A stretch of 64,000 nucleotides of DNA from Pyrenula massariospora (Eukaryota > Ascomycota > Eurotiomycetes > Pyrenulales > Pyrenulaceae), in NCBI GenBank assembly GCA_021030905.1, contig JAGFMI010000015.1, positions 744,001-808,000 on the forward strand, read 5' to 3'. Below, piece after piece: positions 45,515-58,899 of this stretch. Each line of letters begins with the position of its first letter. Positions within the stretch are counted from its first letter, which is position 1. Below the pieces are notes generated by a model. That model saw nothing but the letters and a program-made list of their open reading frames with translations, had not been told where the DNA came from and did not search any database. Made by a program: the position numbers and the translations under genes.

Positions 45515-46313
45515 GATAGTCTGGTGACAGCTAATGAGGTCTGAGGACTAGAAAATTGATCGATGAGAGAACAACTACGTACGATGAGAATCCAGTAAGC
45601 TAAGAAGCAGAGGCTGGTTGTCAGAGGTCGCGACGCATATAACATACGACGGGCGGCCGCCAATGCTAACAATCAGGTGCATCACAACCTCTAACACTTA
45701 AGTCTCGAGCGGATATGTGATACCTACCTAGCATCGAGTACTCCACGAATCTCAGCGACACTGAGAGACCCTTCCGTCGGAGCGACCTTCCATGCGGGTC
45801 CTATCGAATAGATTTAGCCTAGATTGGACACCTGCCAGCTGCCTTAGAACAACAATCCCAATCATTGTGTTCTCCAACAACCTGCTAGAGTTCAACAATA
45901 TGCAGAACTGCGTTTATGGCTGCTAACAATTGCCATTGTCCGATCGTTCCAGATGACAAAGCAAAGTGGTCATGAACACGAAAACTGCGGTTATGGTCTC
46001 TACCCCTTCCCATTTGCCGTGCTGTCGGATCCGAAGTCCATTACGGGTGAAGTTTTGCTCCGACGAGATTTCTAAATGGGACAGCCATGTCCGCCACTGT
46101 ATGCAAGGAACCATTTCTTTTTATTCTTTGCCAGTCTGACTCAGAAAACTTACACTTCAGCCGATAGCGAGCCAGTCTACCGGCCCATGGTGTTACAGTT
46201 CTGGTTTTGAAGTATCGCACCAAAGCACCCTAATAACCAAACCCTTCTAATTTCTATATCTACCTTACCACTCTCAAAAGAAATACAACAAGTCTCTCTA
46301 GTTCAAACACAGC
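45515..46313. promoter_or_regulatory. Divergent promoter, regulator 2 / MFS
   Basis: About 800 bp shared by two cluster genes. TTCCGTCGGAG starts at 45772; its first nine bases also occur in the enoyl reductase/PKS-NRPS promoter. No coding sequence is supported. Confidence 0.45.
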
Positions 46314-47674
46314 ATGTCGACAACACCACCCGAGTCGAGCCCTTTGAGCCGGGGCGCGGAAGGCGAGGCACCAAACTCAAGCACCGGTGTTGAATCAGAT
46401 CAGGAGAAGGCAATTCCCAACTTCGCACCTGCACCTGATGGTGGTGCTGTAGCATGGCTGGTTGCTGCGGGCAGTTCTTGCCTCTTCTTCTCTTGCCTTG
46501 GCTTTTCCAACTCATTTGGCGCTTTCACAGAGTACTACCTAAACAATCAGCTCCGCGGTCAATCGCCAGACAACATTGCCTGGATTGGTTCCTTGTCCGC
46601 TTTCCTGCAATTTTTCTCTGGCATGATTGGAGGACCCCTGTTCGATCGGTTTGGGGGATGGGCAAGTCATTGGTTTTGCCTACCGATTAAGTTCGCCTGC
46701 TAACGTAACACTAGGTCATCCGGCCCGCAGCTGCCGCCTATGTCTTCGCCATGATGATGCTGAGTCTGACGAAGACGTACTGGGAAGTCATGCTCGTGCA
46801 GGGCGTTCTGATGGGAATAGTCATGGGGCTCTGCCAATTTCCGTCAATTGCAGCAGTTTCGCAGTGGTTCGACAAAAAACGAGGAGCTGCTATCGGTGTG
46901 GCAGTGTCTGGATCATCCATTGGCGGCATCGTCATCCCCATTGCCGTGTCAAAGATGTTAAATAGCTCTTCTCTGGGCTTCGGCTGGTCAGTGCGGATCG
47001 TCGGGTTTCTTATCCTGCCCTTCATGGGCTTTGCCCTTCTTACAGTCAAGGCTCGCGTGCCACCGAGACGCAGCAGATTCTTCATGCCCGAGGCTTTGAA
47101 GGATCCCAGAATCATCATGCTGGTCATCTCTATGTTTTTCACTTTCATGGGCATGTTCACCCCGCTCTTCTTCATCCCAACATACGCTGTCACGAGAGGC
47201 ATGAACGCAACACTAGCCGGCTACTTGCTGGCTATCATTAATGGTGCTTCGACGTTTGGCCGTGTCATTCCGGGTGCACTATCAGACAAGTTTGGGAAAA
47301 TGAACGTATTCGCAATTGGGGGCGTCGTTACTGGTATTATCACCTTCTGCTTGGACCAGGCGAAAACCAATGCGGCTCTGATCGTTTATTCCGTCTTTTT
47401 TGGTTTTGCTTCAGGCACCATCATCTCTGGGGCTTCCGTGGCATTTACTGCCCTCGTCGACAACCCCCAAGACATAGGTACGTATTCCGGGATGGGAATG
47501 GCTCTCGGTGCGATTGGTGGTCTGATAGGTCCTCCACTAAATGGGTTAATGATACAACATTACGGAGGATTTTCTCAGTCAGCCATATTCAGCGGTGCCT
47601 TGTGTACATTTGGTGGCTTCGTCGCGTTTCTGACCAAGCTTGCAACCCCCCAGGGTCTTTTCGGAAGGGTTTGA
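46314..47674 (+). CDS. MFS transporter, monocarboxylate-porter type
   Basis: Two exons, 46314-46661 and 46715-47674, 435 residues, with about 12 membrane helices. After a ~40-residue hydrophilic lead comes PAPDGGAVAWLVAAGSS, the family opening, then GFSNSFGAFTEYYLNNQL and GPLFDRFG (helix 2-3 loop). The intron is GC-AG: donor GCAAGT after the Trp codon, branch TGCTAAC, acceptor CTAG; it joins DRFGGW to VIRPAAAYVFA and no GT donor gives an open frame. MCT-like MFS proteins of this kind are common in fungal metabolite clusters. Export of the product is the natural role but uptake cannot be excluded. Divergent from regulator 2; closes the cluster on its right. Confidence 0.9.
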
Positions 47675-49338
47675 GATGTTCGACGGGTAGATTCTTATTT
47701 GTCCTCGTTAGACTTAGTGTTATCGCCTGCCTGTATTTAGCTTCCCATGAGGATCCCTTAATATAAAGAGGAGAGGAGCGACATTACACATCCAAGTACC
47801 TCTACAAAGAGCCATTATCCAAGCTATCAAGGTCTTTTTTCCATCATTGTGATGCCCAAAGATCTATCCTAGACCCGGTAATGGGCTCTCTTTTTGGGAA
47901 TCGCACGCTACTCAATACCTATAAGGATTCAGCGAGGAAAATCGTTTCTCACTAGCATTTCCCGAACCAAGTGCTCCAGAACGTTTGTTCGTTCGACACG
48001 GAAAATGCATTGATGAACGATGACATGTTTTCAATCGAGCAACGGCCTAGTAGCACGCTGAAAGCGCCTCCAAATTGGAGATGTCGATATATACGCTTAA
48101 ACAGTATCCAAACATTGTGAGAAACATGTCTAGCAGTGAAGCAATGCAAGGTTGGTATCTGCGAGGTGAAACGAACCTGGACCTAGGAATACCACGGTGT
48201 CTTGAGATCTGTTGGGACGACAGGACCATGCGATCGAAGTATAGTGCGAACGGCAGTTTTGGAACCAACCAGTACTACTGAAGATTACTTCCACGCAAGT
48301 AGTAGAGAATAGTACGGTAGGAGACTTACAGTTCACTAAATAGATGGCCCAACTTTCACAAGTAAGAAGAGAGAGTATTAGCACCGTGATTAAGTGGGGA
48401 CGAGTGGCAACAAGGACTCGTTCATACTTGTCTTGCACACTGCGCAGCTTCCATTGATGTTTTCACAGCCTGGGTAATACGCTGCTTACCGAGATTTGAA
48501 GTACAGCCTGATAAGTGTTTTCAAGGCTGCTACTCCTGCTTCGCTTCTAAGCTATGCATTGTTGACGAAGAATCGCGCAAGACAGCATCCATGTGGCACA
48601 TATCTCATTTCAAGTGCCAGAAGTGCACTTCGAGATGCCTTCAATGACTGTAGAACTCGTAGGAGTCGCGCTTATAAATGAGCGATCAAGCAAGGCCCGT
48701 ACATATCGCAGTGGTCTTATACACTTTTTCTTCCAGCGATCAAAGACATATCGGACCACAAGTATCCGAATGGATGTGGGTAAAAATCAGGATAAGCGAA
48801 AAATGTGAACCCAAAGCAGGCGTTTAAAAGAGAATAATATCTTCGGAATGATCGGAATAGAAAGTCAAAGAGCGACAAGTTAAAACGCGTAATGTAAGAG
48901 GTCTGGTAAAGATAGTACTGGGTAGGTGTGATTGCATGCTCCCGCACTCATTGCTGCCGGGAGCCAAGCCTCCCGCTAAGAACAATTTACTCTTCGGAGA
49001 GGGATCTCATCCAGACAAGAACTAGTACATGATGTATTCAGCCGGCAACTACAATCGTTCTCAACAACTTTGCTCCTCCCCTGAAGGCTGATAGGTTACT
49101 AACAACCAGTCACGAAGCGAATTCCATGTACGTAATAAATTGTCAAGCATAATTACCTTCTGCTGCGAGTCTTTACCCGAGGTTTCCAGGACTAAACATT
49201 GCCTGCGCCGAACGTCTCTGGTTGACCATCTCATTCATCTACGAGTTGAATACGGCACTGTCTATTGTGTAATGCAATTCATGGGGACTCCTATGACTGA
49301 ATTGATTCTTACCTGAGGACAAATATCGTAGCCTTCCG
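47675..49338. other. Intergenic right of the cluster
   Basis: 1.66 kb with no supported gene. Short open frames on both strands overlap and have no family features. It separates the metabolite cluster from the BTB gene. Confidence 0.4.
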
Positions 49339-50715
49339 ATGGCCTTGTCTTCCGGATGCGCTATCATCGCCATGGAACCTCAAGGCTCACGCGATGCCTC
49401 AATCTCGGCCTTTCAGACCTTCGAGCTTGACCCTTCTTCAGATGTGACCTTGATACTACACCGGAACGATTCCCGTAAGATAGACCAGGTGAGTCCCACA
49501 TGCAAACTCTTTCTGCTTGATAAGCGTGGTTGTGTTTGACGAACAATCAGGAAGTCACTCCTCAGATACGGGTTCATGTATCAGCCAAGTGCCTCAGCCT
49601 TGCTTCAGCGGTATTTCGCAGAATGTTACAAGGGAGGTTCAAAGAGGCCGATACTTTGCGCTCTAAAGGCAAGGTGGAGATCGACTTGCCAGACGACAAT
49701 GCCGAATGCTTTCTAACCATTCTTAACATTATCCACTACCACCATCGGAAGGTCCCGAACAAGATTAATCTCGACCAATTGACCCAATTGGCCTGCTTAG
49801 TTGACAAGTACGAGCTCCATGAGGCAGTCGAGATGTATTCTAATGCCTGGGTGACTTACCTAAAGAGGAAGATGCCAGAGAAATTCGATTCCAGTGCCAT
49901 TCAGTGGATGTGTATCGCATGGATCTTTAAGAAGAAAGAAGTATTTAAGACTGTCACCTGCTTGGCAGTGCAGAAAAGCTTGCATATGGTAGACGTAGAT
50001 GGTTTACCTATTCCTCAGGACATTTTAGGTGAGCACTCCTTGGTGAAGCTAGTTGATAGAAATTGTCGTGCGTCTGGTTGTTAGCACTGGCACCCCTCCT
50101 GCTACCAATTGATGCCCCACGATTGCTGCTACTGAGCCTTGTGGAGAACATATCAATATTATCTTTGCTAGCCATCGTCTCGGCTGACCTACGATTATCT
50201 GAACAGACTCTATCAATCAGAAACGACACAAATCTTTCCTCCGCATATCCGAAGCCTTGCGTAATCAACGAGAGTCATTGATGCGAGATAACAATGTTTG
50301 CACCTTTCTTTGTGACGCCAGGTATCTTGGTGTACTCTTTAAGCAATGCAAGTATCTCTCTCTTCTCGAATATTCCCCAGAGCAGCCTTTACCATACGGT
50401 GTCCTTTCAGTGACCGACCGGATCAGGAGGAGGCTTGTTAAAATGTTGGAGCCACTTTCAATCGGATGCACTAAAGGGAGCGATGCTCGCATCTGCAACT
50501 GCGGGAACGGTCACAGATACAGAGCCATTGAAGATCTCTTGAAGGATGTCGAGCATGACGCGCAGGGAATTGACCTGACCGAATACTTCGCGAAAAAAGG
50601 ACGCCGAATTAAAACTGTACCAGCTTTAAAGCGAAAGCTCCAACCAGGCTTTTCAACATCGGCCAGCAAAAGGCTACATGTTCAACGTGGCGTCTTTGTT
50701 ATGCCACTACAGTAA
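49339..50715 (+). CDS. BTB/POZ-domain protein
   Basis: Three exons, 49339-49488, 49551-50028 and 50207-50715, give 378 residues. Introns begin GTGAGT and GTGAGC; the second is 178 bp, long for this region. The BTB fold runs from DPSSDVTLILHRNDS across intron 1 (RVHVSAKCLSLASAVFRRML) to the FLTILNIIHYHHRKVP and LACLVDKYELHEAVEMY helices. The C-terminal third contains Cys/His residues (CTKGSDARICNCGNGHRY) of unknown use. Fungal BTB proteins of this type are numerous, mostly uncharacterised, and often serve as Cullin-3 adaptors or nuclear factors. The function here is unknown. Confidence 0.82.
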
Positions 50716-52266
50716 AACCGGGATATAAGCATCAAGCACGTCGTCCTATCCAATGCTCCTTTCACAGGTAAAATGAGCTCACTCTAATTACCAGTGACCT
50801 ACTTCCGAGAACTTTAAATCTTAAAATATGTCTGTGAAGATTTTGATTTGTTCAGACAGAAAAAGGACTTGAAAGTTGGGAAACAAGGCAATTGCTTATA
50901 TCGAGGTTTTGCTGTATAAGCCAAAGTCAAGGCACCACACCAGGCTACTCTCCGCTACTATGCGCAAAATTCAAGTTCGGGTCAGCAACCTCTAGATATC
51001 GCGGCTTAGAAGTCACCTTCTTTCGATGGAACGGCCGTCCGTACTCTTACCCGCTGAAATCGTTTCATTGCTTAGCCATGTCAGCAGCTATCACCCACCT
51101 TAAATCCAAGACAATTCCCATCAGTGTACACAACAATGGCCTTCCCCAAAGTCCATGCCTCCAGTAAAATCCAAGTGTGGCTGGCCATCCAAGCCCTCAG
51201 CACCGACTTCCCGACCACACTTCTCAGACCATACCTTGGGAGACCTTGAGTCCCCGACGGCCTCCAGGGTCTCAGCCCCAGGCTCCAAACCAATGGAAAT
51301 AGCCTCACACTAAGAATCTCAAAACTAAAACTCCCCAGGCCACCGCCAGCCCTCCTCCTCATCCACCCTTGTAGCCGTCTCATGTCAGGCAGCGATAATT
51401 GAAACCACGTTCAAAACACAAAAGCCCCAATCACCTTCTGTCGAATTATCTCTTAAGTGACCAAACGCCGCAACCGGTATCCTTTCGTTCATCGGGAACA
51501 TACGATACGAAGTATATGCAACGACGAACCGTCGGGGGAACACCTGCATACTCTAACTCGCTCAGCTCGAGAGCTTTTCCCCCCCGCGAGATAGAATCAC
51601 GCTTCGCAACATCATTCCCCATTTACAGCACATCAGCCTCCTCCCACCCCCATCTTTACCACTATCAACCTCCAACTTACGCCCCTTTCCAATCCGAAAT
51701 TCATCTAACATCAACCCTTCTCCCTCCATCGCACTCAAAATTCAAAATCCAATCCCCAAACCCAACCAACATATAAATCTTCACACGCAAAGAAAATTTC
51801 ACACACAAACACTATCCAAAATCATAATCTACCCAATCCAATCTAATTCATTCAATTCTGTTCTGTTCTGCTCTGTATCTCTCGTATGATAAGTATGATA
51901 GTATAGACAAAAAAAGTCGTACCCCAACCCTACACCTACACCTACACCGTCCAATCTCCTGCCTACTTCCCCAACCAACCCACCCCATCTAAATGAATAA
52001 AAAATCAGCCCAGCCAGCCAGCCGCCTTTTGCAAGAAGCGTAAAAAACGTAAAAACGTTAAATGCGGACCCCACAAGCTTACAAGCCTAGCCTAGCCTAG
52101 CCGGCCAAAAAGCTGCAAGCCTGAGCCGAGTGTGGGTGGGTACGATGAAAAAAAACCATGCGGTGTATAGCACAGTATGTATGGTCGATCTTTCTTCTTC
52201 TTTCGAGTCCTATCCACGTCCCCACCCCAAACCCTCCCAGAAGCGGCAGTTTTCTCTCCCCCTCAA
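50716..52266. other. Intergenic
   Basis: 1.55 kb between convergent BTB and kinase genes. The right part (about 51600-52100) is C/T- and A-rich with short words repeated (CTACAC near 51935, CCTAG near 52085), probably 3' untranslated sequence of the kinase gene. No gene is supported. Confidence 0.4.
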
Positions 52267-54373
<2,107 letters not shown>

Positions 54374-55202
54374 TCTGAATCAAAAATTGGATTATGTTGC
54401 TCGCGAAAGAACGAGCAAGTCACCGTGAAAAGATTAGTCGTTTCGTGGCGGTGTGGAGGAGCTGAGCTCTGGACGGTGCTGCGGCCGTCGCGACTACTCC
54501 GCAAAGAAGCTAACGAGGTTGAAACTGCGGCCGTGACGAATGTTTGTACAACAGCTGGGAGCGACACAAGGCAAGGCGGCGGAGGTGGTGGAGGTAGACC
54601 AGAGAGATGGTGAGCTCCGTTTGCGACTATTAAGCGCCGGAGCAGCTATAGCGGGGGCGTGATTGGAGGTCGAGGAAGGTTGATCCTGGAATGATGCGAT
54701 TCCGCGGGTAATCTCTACACACACCGGGGGCGCTCAGCAGGACGAGCCCGCCATCATGAACGCGAGCCTTGAGCTGGGTAATTGAAGAGTGCGCGGACAA
54801 GTAGACGGAAGCGCCGCAAGGTGGTGATGAGCGGATGGAAGCACGGGTCGAGAACAGCAGGGCGGACAACAAGAGTGGCTCGAGTGGGATGTGCGCTGCT
54901 GGTCAATGCTTATTCGGAGGCTGTGCGGTGAGTGAGCGGGGGAGGCGATTGACCGCGTCCCGGCAGCAGTAGGTCTTATTAAAAGTAATCCCAAATGCCT
55001 CAACGGCGCGCTGGCCTGACGCGGTTGACGACCTAAGAAACGATGAAAAATTATCCTGGGGCCATACGTTGAGAGAGGCAGGTTGTTAAGGTACCGGGGA
55101 GTCGAGGAGAAGGGCGACAGTAGGGGACGTGTTGCGGGACAAGCATCGATCTGGGCTTTTGGCCGATTCGCACGCCACCGCAACACCATCCACACAAACA
55201 CC
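54374..55202. other. Intergenic, GC-rich
   Basis: Upstream region of the kinase gene. Overlapping frames on both strands (one minus-strand frame at 54734-55255 is 173 codons) have odd, Pro/Arg/Ser-rich composition and no motif. Probably promoter and 5' untranslated sequence. Confidence 0.35.
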
Positions 55203-55752
55203 TCACTGGCCGCACGCTGCCCTGTTGACCCCCGCAAGCTCCAAGCTTCAAACACACCAGCCTCTCCCGCGTCAGGTACCTATACACGAAACCGTCAAAG
55301 AACCCCCCGACATCTGCAACCAAGCCTCCCGCACCCGACAAGCCCACCTTCACCGGAAGAGGTGATCGCAACGGACGAGCAGTGATCTGGTGAGCTCTGG
55401 GCCAGCAACGCAGAGCATCTTCCACCTCGAGACCCTTTCCGCCACTTCCGCTCACTTTGCCATCGTATCCTAGCAATATCCACGAGTTCATCCCCGTTAC
55501 TCTAAAGCCGGCCTGCATGAGCGCTGCAACCTCCCGATGACGTCCCACCCCTCCACCAGGTTTTCCAGAGCCTTGGATAGAAACCCTCCTACGCCTTGTC
55601 CATAGCCCAATCGATGCAGCCACCGTCAGCAGCGTCAAAGATAGACCAATTGCCCATTCCCAAACGCTCGCCTCATTGATAAAATCGCTCTATCGGCTGC
55701 AGTAGCCTGCTGGTCCTCCCGCTCACGATACGATCGGCCGTTGAGATTCCAT
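55203..55752 (-). CDS. Hypothetical small protein with one transmembrane helix
   Basis: A tentative three-exon model, 55752-55732, 55689-55280 and 55221-55203, gives 149 residues in phase. The start is MESQRPI, then SDFINEASVWEWAIGLSL with a transmembrane helix, an Arg-rich patch (WTRRRRVS) and a Gly-rich soluble part. Intron 1 would be 42 bp, short for this genome, and the last exon only 19 nt, so the ends are uncertain. The frame could also run on to a stop at 55051. I recognise no family. Kept because the middle exon has a sensible membrane-protein layout. Confidence 0.38.
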
Positions 55753-56021
55753 GCAGAAGGTTGCAGGCGACAAACAATTGGAGTGAGAGTCAGAAAACAT
55801 CCTCAGCCTGTGTAGAGGGAGGAGGCTGGCTACTGAAAAATCATAGAGGCGTGCGGTACTCGATCTAAGATACCAGATATACCAACTCGTCCGATGCATG
55901 CACGTTGAGGCAGTTTCTGATGACAGGGTAATTGACGGCTTTTTGCGAAGGTGGCATTTGTCGAAGATTCCCGTGCTTTGTTGGAAGCAAACAATCCGAA
56001 AAGGCTCTATGTTGTGGCCAG

Positions 56022-57032
56022 ATGTTTCCTTCGTTGTTTAGCAAAAGGTCTCTCTTTGAGCCTCCTCACCCTATATTATCAGTCTTTTCCGCCCCACTGA
56101 CTTTTGTACTACAACTCTTCTATCGATTTCTCGTTCTTCTTCGTGGCTCGGCTTACAAGCTTCCATCAGCTGCAATCCGAGTCGTCTGTGTCTCAGATAC
56201 GCACTGTAAAACTATAGACATCCCAGATGGCGACATTCTCATCCACGCCGGCGACCTCACCAATGCTGGCACTGTCTCGGAGATCCAAGTTCAACTTGAT
56301 TGGCTGAAAAGACTTCCGCACCCGCACAAAGTAGTGATCTGTGGAAACCACGATAGCTATTTTGATCGGCGGACGCGGCGATCCGAGGACCGAAATAGCT
56401 CTTTGAAGCCGGACTTTGGGCCGATCAGATATCTACAACATTCTTCCACCGAACTATCTGTTCTTCCACAAGGCCATCAGAACGCCCGAGTCTTCAAAGT
56501 CTACGGTGCTCCCCAGATCCCTGAAATAGGAGACCCGACTTTTGCCTTTGAATATCCGCGCGAGAGGGATGGCTGGTCCAACACGATCCCTGAAGATGTT
56601 GATATTCTGGTCACCCACACACCACCTAAATGGCACCATGACGCTTGTCAGCCTCTTCGGAACGGTCTAGGATGCGAGTGGCTGCTGAAGGAATGCTGGC
56701 GAGTGAAGCCCACTTTGCACGTCTTCGGACATGTCCACGCCGCTCCTGGGAAGGAAGCGGTGTATTGGGATAATATACAGACGACCTACGAACGGGTCTG
56801 TAGAAGGACGTATGAGAGACCATGGACTGGACTGATTGGAACTGTGCTGGATGTGCTAAGTTTCGGAAACTGGCGAGATGCGTTGACATTGATGTGGGAT
56901 GGCGGGAGAGCAGTATTGTGGACACGGGTCTGGGGCGGTCAGATAGCGAGGGGAGGTTGGATGGTAAATGCAACGGCTACGGAGTGGAGGAGCGGTCAAT
57001 TAAAGAACAAGCCGCAGGTCATCCTGTTGTGA
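56022..57032 (+). CDS. Calcineurin-like metallophosphoesterase (MPPED type)
   Basis: A single-exon protein of 336 residues from ATG 56022. A hydrophobic segment (LTFVLQLFYRFLVLL) precedes the catalytic fold and may anchor it. The five metal-binding motifs are in order: VSDTHCKT (DxH), GDLTNAG (GDxx), CGNHDSYFD (GNHD), VTHTPPKWHHD, and FGHVHAAPG (GHxH). This order is that of the class III metallophosphoesterase family related to MPPED1/2, which hydrolyse phosphoesters with a two-metal centre. The substrate is unknown. The frame is open 30 codons upstream but without another ATG. Confidence 0.9.
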   Translation: MFPSLFSKRSLFEPPHPILSVFSAPLTFVLQLFYRFLVLLRGSAYKLPSAAIRVVCVSDTHCKTIDIPDGDILIHAGDLTNAGTVSEIQVQLDWLKRLPHPHKVVICGNHDSYFDRRTRRSEDRNSSLKPDFGPIRYLQHSSTELSVLPQGHQNARVFKVYGAPQIPEIGDPTFAFEYPRERDGWSNTIPEDVDILVTHTPPKWHHDACQPLRNGLGCEWLLKECWRVKPTLHVFGHVHAAPGKEAVYWDNIQTTYERVCRRTYERPWTGLIGTVLDVLSFGNWRDALTLMWDGGRAVLWTRVWGGQIARGGWMVNATATEWRSGQLKNKPQVILL

Positions 57033-57347
57033 AGATTTTCGCTGCAGCGTATACGCAAACAAGTAAAGAGAATGCGTTCACAAGTATATGACCGGCAGGA
57101 ATTCTAGTAAAAGTCTCGTTCTAGATTTTGGCTAAATGGGTTATCATAACGTGCATACGCATCAATAATAAGTATATACAGATGTCGACGCGGACATCAC
57201 CGTGCTTTATAAACAGTGAAGGACCCTCACAAAGGCCGGCAAAGTAAATCAAGATACCTCGAGCTCGAGCGCCAAAAATGATCCACCCTATCTTGCTACA
57301 GAATGTTGACAAATAAAGAGTCTATGTCGCAGAAAAGGATCCAATAA
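57033..57347. other. Intergenic between convergent genes
   Basis: About 315 bp receiving the 3' ends of the metallophosphoesterase gene and the minus-strand hypothetical gene. Nothing else is visible. Confidence 0.4.
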
Positions 57348-58295
57348 TCATTGCCAGCCATAGACTGGCCTCCATTTATCTTTCTCACTCCATCTTGCCG
57401 TAGCATTAACACCATTTTCAATTTGCATAGCCTCGTTCCCGCCCGTAGCTTGCCATTCACCTTCTTCCATAGCCTCAATCTCCTCTCCGTAGCCTTCATC
57501 AATATCTTCTTGCCCCATCACCGGTCCATCTTCTTCTATCGCCTCATCCATTCTTTCCTCGTACATATGCTGTTTCGAATTGTGCTCCACACAATCACTG
57601 GATAATATTCCACACACCAACACAGCAGCAACGCCAGACCGGCCTGACTCCTGACCGCTCTCCACATAAAAGGCGACTTCACGATCCCGCCGGATATACC
57701 AAGCTTCGGTGAAGTTTCTACCATCGAGCCTGCCAATTGCGCATTGCCTCGGAAGTTCGTAGCCTCCAAAGATCGGGTCCCTCTCCTGAACAAAGGCCCG
57801 AATCGAAACACCAGGGTCGAAAAAGGTTGGAATGATCAATCGGTTTTCGGGAAACACCATCTTTTTGCATGCTGAGAATTCTTCTCCAGGGGCCGAATAG
57901 TTCAAGGAGATCACGTCGGGGTTGAGGGAATGAAAGCAACCGGTATTGCAGTCCTTTTCTTGAAGATAGTGGCCGACATCGCAGAAGATGTGGTTGTAAA
58001 ACTCTGCCACGGCCGTCCTCCATTCGGTACGTACGGCGTCTTTGTTTGGATGCTTTGGTACAGCTATTCTCTGATCTTCAGTGCGTTGATAGTCGGCTCC
58101 GATAAAGTCACTGATCGCCTTCGGTAGATTGACGGCATGGCCAGACTTTGAAGCAGCTGCTGGAAGGGTCATCCAAGCATTGCGAAGATGCTTGCTGACG
58201 ACTGACACCGCCGGACTGTCATCAAAGTTGATCTTGCGAAATGCCGGATCATGACTGGCGAGGGTCGAGGTGTCAGACCTGGGTTCTATGTACAT
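57348..58295 (-). CDS. Hypothetical protein, 315 aa (main exon)
   Basis: A clean open frame from MYIEPRSDTSTLASHDP to an acidic C-terminus (EEGEWQATGG). Residues around SGHAVNLPKAISDFIGADYQ and KDCNTGCFHSLNP look like an ordered globular protein. No family is recognised. The same reading frame continues upstream of this ATG past one TAA for another ~55 residues of protein-like sequence (see next entry), so the gene may be longer or be damaged at its 5' end. Confidence 0.6.
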   Translation of the reverse strand: MYIEPRSDTSTLASHDPAFRKINFDDSPAVSVVSKHLRNAWMTLPAAASKSGHAVNLPKAISDFIGADYQRTEDQRIAVPKHPNKDAVRTEWRTAVAEFYNHIFCDVGHYLQEKDCNTGCFHSLNPDVISLNYSAPGEEFSACKKMVFPENRLIIPTFFDPGVSIRAFVQERDPIFGGYELPRQCAIGRLDGRNFTEAWYIRRDREVAFYVESGQESGRSGVAAVLVCGILSSDCVEHNSKQHMYEERMDEAIEEDGPVMGQEDIDEGYGEEIEAMEEGEWQATGGNEAMQIENGVNATARWSEKDKWRPVYGWQ

Positions 58296-58899
58296 TGTCG
58301 AATGTTAGACCCTATCCCCCGTTTGAACGTCAGGATAGTGTATCACGACCAGGCGGCTGCCTGATCGAGGGTCCAACATCAATTTATCATATCCAGGAAA
58401 TCTGTTCTCAAAGGTGAACCGTCCCGTATAATGTTCGACTATCTCCAGAGCGTGTTCCCCTAGCCCCCAACGAGGCTTGCCCTTGTCACATCATTCTTGG
58501 GAAGCTCGGCGAGAAACCCGTTTAGCCTTTGTGGGAGAAAAGAGCATCGCTGGTTCGGGTATGTTCACACGAATAGTGGCTAACTGGTGGAACTGGGGCC
58601 GCACGAGCCGTAAGCCTCGTTGACAAGCCGAAAGGCTCAGTCCTGGGAAGGCAGAGTTTCCAACATACCAATGGGGCCAGAAAATACGCCAACACGAGGC
58701 AACTGGAAGCTTGCGCCTCTTCAGCTGCCTTAGAGCCCGTCACACCGTCCCAACGGACCAGGTTTAGCAGGTGTATGGCGCTCTTGTCGGTAGCTTCAGG
58801 ATTGGCTCCCTTGAAACGGTGTTCTTTTGAAGCCAATTCGCGATAGAAGATATTATGTAGAGCAAGGAATTCGACGCCAAGCCGGCTCTCGTGCTTCAT
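58296..58899 (-). pseudogene. 5' part of the neighbouring gene, coding-like but interrupted
   Basis: Minus-strand segments in order: MKHESRLGVEFLALHNIF from 58899 down to a GTATGT donor at about 58670; then, after a CACAAAG acceptor, LNGFLAELPKNDVTRASL; then in another frame GEHALEIVEHYTGRFTFE and DKLMLDPRSGSRLVVIHY, ending at a TAA just before the ATG of the 315-residue frame and in phase with it. One shift near 58465 and one stop near 58310 block a single protein. Either a gene broken at its 5' end or introns I cannot place. Low certainty. Confidence 0.3.

Noticed and set aside
18651-45778. TTCCGTC as a cluster-specific promoter word
   Set aside because: It occurs in three of the four divergent promoters, but a 7-mer is expected about eight times by chance in 64 kb on both strands and it also occurs inside genes elsewhere. 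Kept only as a note in promoter entries.
54734-55255. 173-codon minus-strand frame upstream of the kinase
   Set aside because: Pro/Ser/Arg-rich, overlaps a better gene model in another frame, and shows no family features.
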